A DNA stretch of 17,559 bases, taken from contig JAUQOX010000026.1 of NCBI GenBank assembly GCA_030550695.1, positions 1-17,559 of the forward strand. The letters run 5' to 3'. This DNA comes from Gemmatimonadota bacterium. Lineage in GTDB: Bacteria > Gemmatimonadota > Gemmatimonadetes > Longimicrobiales > Gaopeijiaceae. The notes beneath the pieces are model-generated. The model ran no database searches, was not told where the DNA came from, and saw nothing but the letters and a program-made list of their open reading frames with translations. Below are positions 14,594-17,559 of this stretch, in pieces (the first letter of the stretch is position 1; each line of letters starts with the position of its first letter). The position numbers and the translations under genes are program-made.

Positions 14594-15349
14594 ATGTTCG
14601 AGCCCGGATGTTTCGGCCGGATTCAACTCGGCCCCCTCCCCGAGGAGGTGCGTCGGCGCCTGGCTCGGGTGGAGGCCGAGTGGCTGGAGTTCGACCCCAG
14701 CACCGGAGATCTCCTTCTCCGGCCCGTGGAACCTGTACCTATCCCCCCCCTTCCCACCATTGCCCGGGAGCTGGTGGGCTATCTGGTGGAAATCCCTCCG
14801 GAGCATCATGCCGCCATCCGGGGCGGGGACTTCTTCGTGCACCTCGAGGAGGGGGGCGGACAGTTGGTCCGGTTCCGGGTGGAGAAGGGGGGCGCCCTCC
14901 GCATCCAATGGGCCCATCCGCATTTTCGTCGGGCGCTGAGGCGCCCTTGGGCGGAAGGGGTTCCCATTCCAGTGGATCCCGAAGTGCAGCGTTTGAACGG
15001 GGAGGTGGCCTTCGAGTGCCCGTCCGCCGGGGAAGCTGCGGCCTCCCTCGAGGCTTTGGTGGAGGGGTTCGAGGGGCTCTACCCGGAAGGGGACTTCGTC
15101 GTCCGAGCCCTCGACGCGAAACGGGTGGAAGTGACCCTCAAGGATGTGAACCTGGACGCCGCCCGATTCGTGAAACGCCTCCTGGAGCTCTCCGAGCCCC
15201 GGACCCTCACAGGCAGGTTCGAGGTCTCGGCCTTCGGGCCGAACCCCCCCGAGCATCGGCTCCGCTTCCTGTTCGAGGACGGAAGGGTCTGGATCCAACA
15301 CCCCCTCCTTTGGGCCGAAGTGCAGGAAGGCCAGGGTCCGGACCGATAA
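14594..15349 (+). CDS. Uncharacterised cytoplasmic protein (251 residues)
   Basis: I do not recognise this family. The ATG at 14594 follows AAGGAG by four bases, and the codon pattern matches neighbouring real genes. There is no signal peptide or membrane helix. The N-terminal half (about 1-115) has LEFDPSTGDLLLRPVEPVPIPPLP, then RELVGYLVEIPPEHHAAIRGGDFFVHLEEGGG. The C-terminal half (about 130-235) looks like an alpha/beta domain with LNGEVAFECPSAGEAAASLEALVEGF, FVVRALDAKRVEVTLKDVN and a final FLFEDGRVWIQHPLLW. No cysteine cluster or nucleotide-binding loop is seen. It lies divergent from the DUF2203 gene, and the acyl-CoA dehydrogenase starts about 70 bp downstream, so co-transcription with the latter is possible. 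Function unknown. Confidence 0.75.
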   Translation: MFEPGCFGRIQLGPLPEEVRRRLARVEAEWLEFDPSTGDLLLRPVEPVPIPPLPTIARELVGYLVEIPPEHHAAIRGGDFFVHLEEGGGQLVRFRVEKGGALRIQWAHPHFRRALRRPWAEGVPIPVDPEVQRLNGEVAFECPSAGEAAASLEALVEGFEGLYPEGDFVVRALDAKRVEVTLKDVNLDAARFVKRLLELSEPRTLTGRFEVSAFGPNPPEHRLRFLFEDGRVWIQHPLLWAEVQEGQGPDR

Positions 15350-15419
15350 AGGGTCTTGCGCGACGCACGACCCCCACCTTTCCACCCCAGCCCACGGCGA
15401 AGGGTAGTGACCGAGGAGG

Positions 15420-16604
15420 ATGGCCGTGTTGGACTATCTCTTGACCGAGGAACAAGAAGCCGTGCGGGATCTGGCCCGCACCATCGCCGAAGAGGAAATC
15501 CGCCCGGTGGCCGCGCACTACGATGTAACGGGGGAGTTCCCTTGGCCCGTGGTCCGCAAGATGGCGGAAGTGGACTTGTTCGGAGTCCTCGTCCCGGAGG
15601 AGTACGGCGGGCTCGGCGGCACCATGACCATGAACATGGTCTTGGTCACCGAGGAGCTCTCCAAGGCCTGCGGCGGGATCGCCCTGGCCTTTGCCGGTAC
15701 CGCCCTGGGCGTCCTCCCCATCCTCATTGCGGGCAACGAGGAACAGAAACGACGTTTCCTCCCCGATGTGGCGGCCGGCAGGAGGCTCTGCGCCTTTGCC
15801 ATCACCGAACCCCAGGCCGGATCCGATGCCGGGGGTATCCGCACCACGGCCCTCCGCGACGGTGATCACTATGTGTTGAATGGCACCAAGCAATGGATCA
15901 CCAACGGAGGGGAGGCGGAAATCTACACCGTCGTGGCCCTGACCAACCCCGCCAAGGGACCCCGGGGAGCGAGCGTCCTGGTGGTGGAAAAGGGCACCCC
16001 CGGTTTCTCGTTCGGAAAGAAGGAAGACAAGATGGGGATCCGGGCATCGGCCACCCGGGAGCTGGTTTTCCAGGACTGCCGGGTCCCGGTGGAGAACCTT
16101 CTGGGAAAGGAGGGCACGGGATTCATCACCGCCATGAAGACCTTCGATGCCTCCCGACCAGGGGTGGGAGCCCAGGCGGTGGGGATCGCCCAGGGGGCTT
16201 TGGACCTTGCGGTGGCGTATGCCATGGAGCGCAAGCAGTTCGGCCACCCCGTCTCCTCCTTCCAGGGGCTGAGGTTCCTTCTTGCGGACATGGCCATGAA
16301 GGTGGAGGCGGCCCGGGCGTTGGTGTATGCCGTGGCCCGACACATCGACGCGGGTTCGAAATGGCGGCCCACCATGTATTCGGCCATGGCCAAATGCTTC
16401 GCCTCCGACGTGGCCATGGAGGTGACGACGAACGCGGTGCAGGTTTTCGGCGGCTACGGCTACATGCGGGACTACCCCATCGAAAAGTACATGAGGGATG
16501 CCAAGATCACCCAGATCTACGAGGGCACCAACCAGATCCAGAGGGACGAAATCAGCAAGATCCTCATCGGCGAGCACGTAGCCGGACGGGGGAGTGGTTC
16601 CTAA
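15420..16604 (+). CDS. Acyl-CoA dehydrogenase
   Basis: 394 residues, full length for this FAD-dependent family that introduces the alpha-beta double bond in acyl-CoA (fatty acid or branched-chain oxidation), passing electrons to electron-transferring flavoprotein. Motifs in order: LLTEEQEAVRDLARTIAEEEI, FGVLVPEEYGGLGGT, CAFAITEPQAGSDAGGIRTTA (FAD-binding), YVLNGTKQWITNGG, ERKQFGHPVSSFQGLRFLLADMA, and QVFGGYGYMRDYPIEKYMRDAKITQIYEGTNQIQR. The catalytic base is E368 in IYEGT, the short/medium-chain position. The GAGGAGG Shine-Dalgarno sequence abuts the ATG at 15420, too close for efficient use. A GTG at 15426 (then LDYLLTEEQ) has the ideal 6-base spacing and gives the usual family start, so the true N-terminus is probably two residues shorter. 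Chain-length preference cannot be read from sequence. Confidence 0.97.
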   Translation: MAVLDYLLTEEQEAVRDLARTIAEEEIRPVAAHYDVTGEFPWPVVRKMAEVDLFGVLVPEEYGGLGGTMTMNMVLVTEELSKACGGIALAFAGTALGVLPILIAGNEEQKRRFLPDVAAGRRLCAFAITEPQAGSDAGGIRTTALRDGDHYVLNGTKQWITNGGEAEIYTVVALTNPAKGPRGASVLVVEKGTPGFSFGKKEDKMGIRASATRELVFQDCRVPVENLLGKEGTGFITAMKTFDASRPGVGAQAVGIAQGALDLAVAYAMERKQFGHPVSSFQGLRFLLADMAMKVEAARALVYAVARHIDAGSKWRPTMYSAMAKCFASDVAMEVTTNAVQVFGGYGYMRDYPIEKYMRDAKITQIYEGTNQIQRDEISKILIGEHVAGRGSGS

Positions 16605-16715
16605 GGCCGCCGAGAAGGCCCCGTGGGACCCCCTTGCCAATCTCCTGTTGCGCGGCGCGTACCCGCATTAAGTTGTGAGTCGAAGGACGGACCCCGCTAC
16701 GTCAGGAGGATGACC

Positions 16716-17159
16716 ATGCGCCCCTCGACACTGTTGCTGGTCGCCGTGGGCTTGTCCGCCGCTTGTGGCGGCGAACCCCGAGCGCCGCAGGCTCAGGCTC
16801 CGGTGGATTCGACACCCTTGGCGCAAGCCGCATACGACCCGGCCATGTTCGACACCATTTCTTGGCCTACCCTCGAGGCGGCCCTCGAACGGGGCCAGGT
16901 GGTGTATCGCTACAGTTGTATGAAATGCCACGGCGAGACGGGTCTGGGTGACGCAGGGTTCGTCCGGGCCGGGGACACCCTTCGGCCCCCCTCGTTCCGG
17001 GACCCCGATTGGAGGTTCGCCAACGACAAGGCTGGGCTGAGGGAGCAGGTCTTCGTGGGAACGGCCGAGGGGATGCCCCACTGGGGACTGGTGGGGCTGG
17101 CCCCCCGGGATGTGGACGCCGTCGCGGTGTACATCCTGGAGGGGATGAGGAAGCGCTGA
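16716..17159 (+). CDS. Monoheme c-type cytochrome, probable lipoprotein
   Basis: 147 residues. An N-terminal signal (RPSTLLLVAVGLSAAC) ends in a Cys at residue 17 with an imperfect lipobox, suggesting a lipid-anchored exported protein. A Pro/Ala/Gln linker (about 20-42) leads to a class I cytochrome c domain. The heme motif is CMKCH (C68, C71, H72), with GTAEGMPHWG supplying the likely distal ligand M120 and a closing helix DVDAVAVYILEGM. It should carry electrons in the periplasm. AGGAGG at 16704-16709 directly touches an in-frame ATG at 16710 but is six bases before the ATG at 16716, so I chose the latter. It lies 111 bp after the acyl-CoA dehydrogenase and may have its own promoter. The redox partner is unknown; the SCO1 cluster in the window hints at a copper oxidase, but not next to this gene. 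Confidence 0.93.
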   Translation: MRPSTLLLVAVGLSAACGGEPRAPQAQAPVDSTPLAQAAYDPAMFDTISWPTLEAALERGQVVYRYSCMKCHGETGLGDAGFVRAGDTLRPPSFRDPDWRFANDKAGLREQVFVGTAEGMPHWGLVGLAPRDVDAVAVYILEGMRKR

Positions 17160-17226
17160 TCCTATTCCGCTGGCAGCGCCAAGCTTCGGCCGAGGGGGGC
17201 TCCGTTCCTGTCGAAGCTTCGTCGTG

Positions 17227-17257
17227 AAAGGGAGGTCGTCCTGACCGGCCTCCCTTT
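17227..17257. terminator. Bidirectional intrinsic terminator
   Basis: A 12-bp stem (17227-17238 with 17246-17257, one G-T pair) closes a 7-base loop. The arms are flanked by A on the left and T on the right, so a hairpin with a short U run forms in either direction. It sits in the 116-bp gap between the convergent cytochrome gene and the truncated membrane-protein gene, exactly where a shared terminator is expected. Just upstream, AAGCTTCG (17181-17188) and CGAAGCTT (17212-17219) form a second, looser inverted repeat. Confidence 0.8.
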
Positions 17258-17275
17258 TCGTCTCTTCCCCCTACC

Positions 17276-17559
17276 CTACCCCCCTTGCTTCAGCCGGGTC
17301 AGAAGTGTGGCGTGCCGGGACCACAGGTAGAGGCCCGAGGTGAGGCCGGCGCCGAGATTGGCCAAGACAACCACCTGCCATGACAACACATGGCCGATTT
17401 CCGCCGCCAGCACCCCCATGATCAACACGCTGTAGACAAAACCTGCCAGAAAAAGGAAAAAGACCAGATACCAGAGTGCCGGCCTGCGCTCGGCCTGGGA
17501 GACCAGCCACGCTGCTCCCAAACCGATAAGCAGAGCCGCCAGAAGGTGAACGCCGTTGT
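17276..17559 (-). CDS. Integral membrane protein, C-terminal part (truncated by the window edge)
   Basis: The frame is open from the window's right edge to a TAG at 17276, giving the last 94 residues of a protein whose start lies outside. Three hydrophobic segments are visible: HLLAALLIGLGAAWLVSQ, ALWYLVFFLFLAGFVYSVLIMG and WQVVVLANLGAGLTSGLYLW. A short polar tail (SRHATLLTRLKQGG) ends the protein. A TTG at 17521 could be taken as a start, but the in-frame sequence upstream of it continues as a clean membrane helix, so the protein is more likely longer. I do not recognise the family and see no catalytic motif. It converges with the cytochrome c gene across the terminator. Confidence 0.65.
   Translation of the reverse strand, partial: NGVHLLAALLIGLGAAWLVSQAERRPALWYLVFFLFLAGFVYSVLIMGVLAAEIGHVLSWQVVVLANLGAGLTSGLYLWSRHATLLTRLKQGG

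Noticed and set aside
15207..16640. Minus-strand open frame (477 codons) opposite the acyl-CoA dehydrogenase
   Set aside because: Antisense to a complete enzyme with catalytic motifs; His/Gly-rich and without a recognisable domain.
17181..17219. Inverted repeat AAGCTTCG / CGAAGCTT near the cytochrome gene, considered as an attachment or operator site
   Set aside because: Short, with a 23-base loop and in a gap already explained by a terminator; no mobile element genes or flanking direct repeats are present.

Overview
The window is GC-rich bacterial chromosomal DNA with short intergenic gaps and no RNA genes, insertion sequences or CRISPR. Separate secD and secF genes, a DUF2203 protein, a PilB-like ATPase fused to a receiver domain, and a FixH-like/iron-sulfur respiratory cluster suggest an environmental bacterium. 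Gemmatimonadota or a related phylum is my guess from gene content, not a demonstrated placement.

Left part (1-7126, all minus strand). Transcription runs right to left. A REC-GGDEF diguanylate cyclase (7126-6161) is followed after 28 bp by a GspE/PilB-type motor ATPase with its own C-terminal receiver domain (6132-3955). After a 198-bp gap comes secD-secF-tatD and the 5' end of mutL. The first pair looks like a phosphorelay and c-di-GMP signalling unit for a type IV pilus or type II secretion machine. The second group is housekeeping: protein export, a TatD nuclease and mismatch repair.

Middle part (7340-10580, plus strand). This is a tightly packed four-gene cluster: a SCO1-type copper chaperone, a FixH/YtkA-like lipoprotein (ATGA overlap), a membrane 4Fe-4S polyferredoxin related to CcoG/NapH-type proteins, and a periplasmic beta-domain protein with a C-terminal anchor. 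It looks like a copper and electron-transfer module for assembling or feeding a terminal oxidase or another copper enzyme. A 13-base G tract at the junction of genes two and three leaves the FixH-like gene without a stop in its frame. One G fewer would fuse the two genes; one G more would end the first gene in a TTGA overlap with the second.

Right part (10659-14337, minus strand): DUF2203 protein, MATE exporter, LON-domain protein, a lone dTDP-4-dehydrorhamnose 3,5-epimerase and a small membrane protein. Then on the plus strand come an unrecognised 251-residue protein, an acyl-CoA dehydrogenase and a monoheme cytochrome c. A strong hairpin terminator separates the cytochrome from a convergent, window-truncated membrane protein.

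Many long open frames here are antisense or frame-shifted shadows caused by high GC and were left out.
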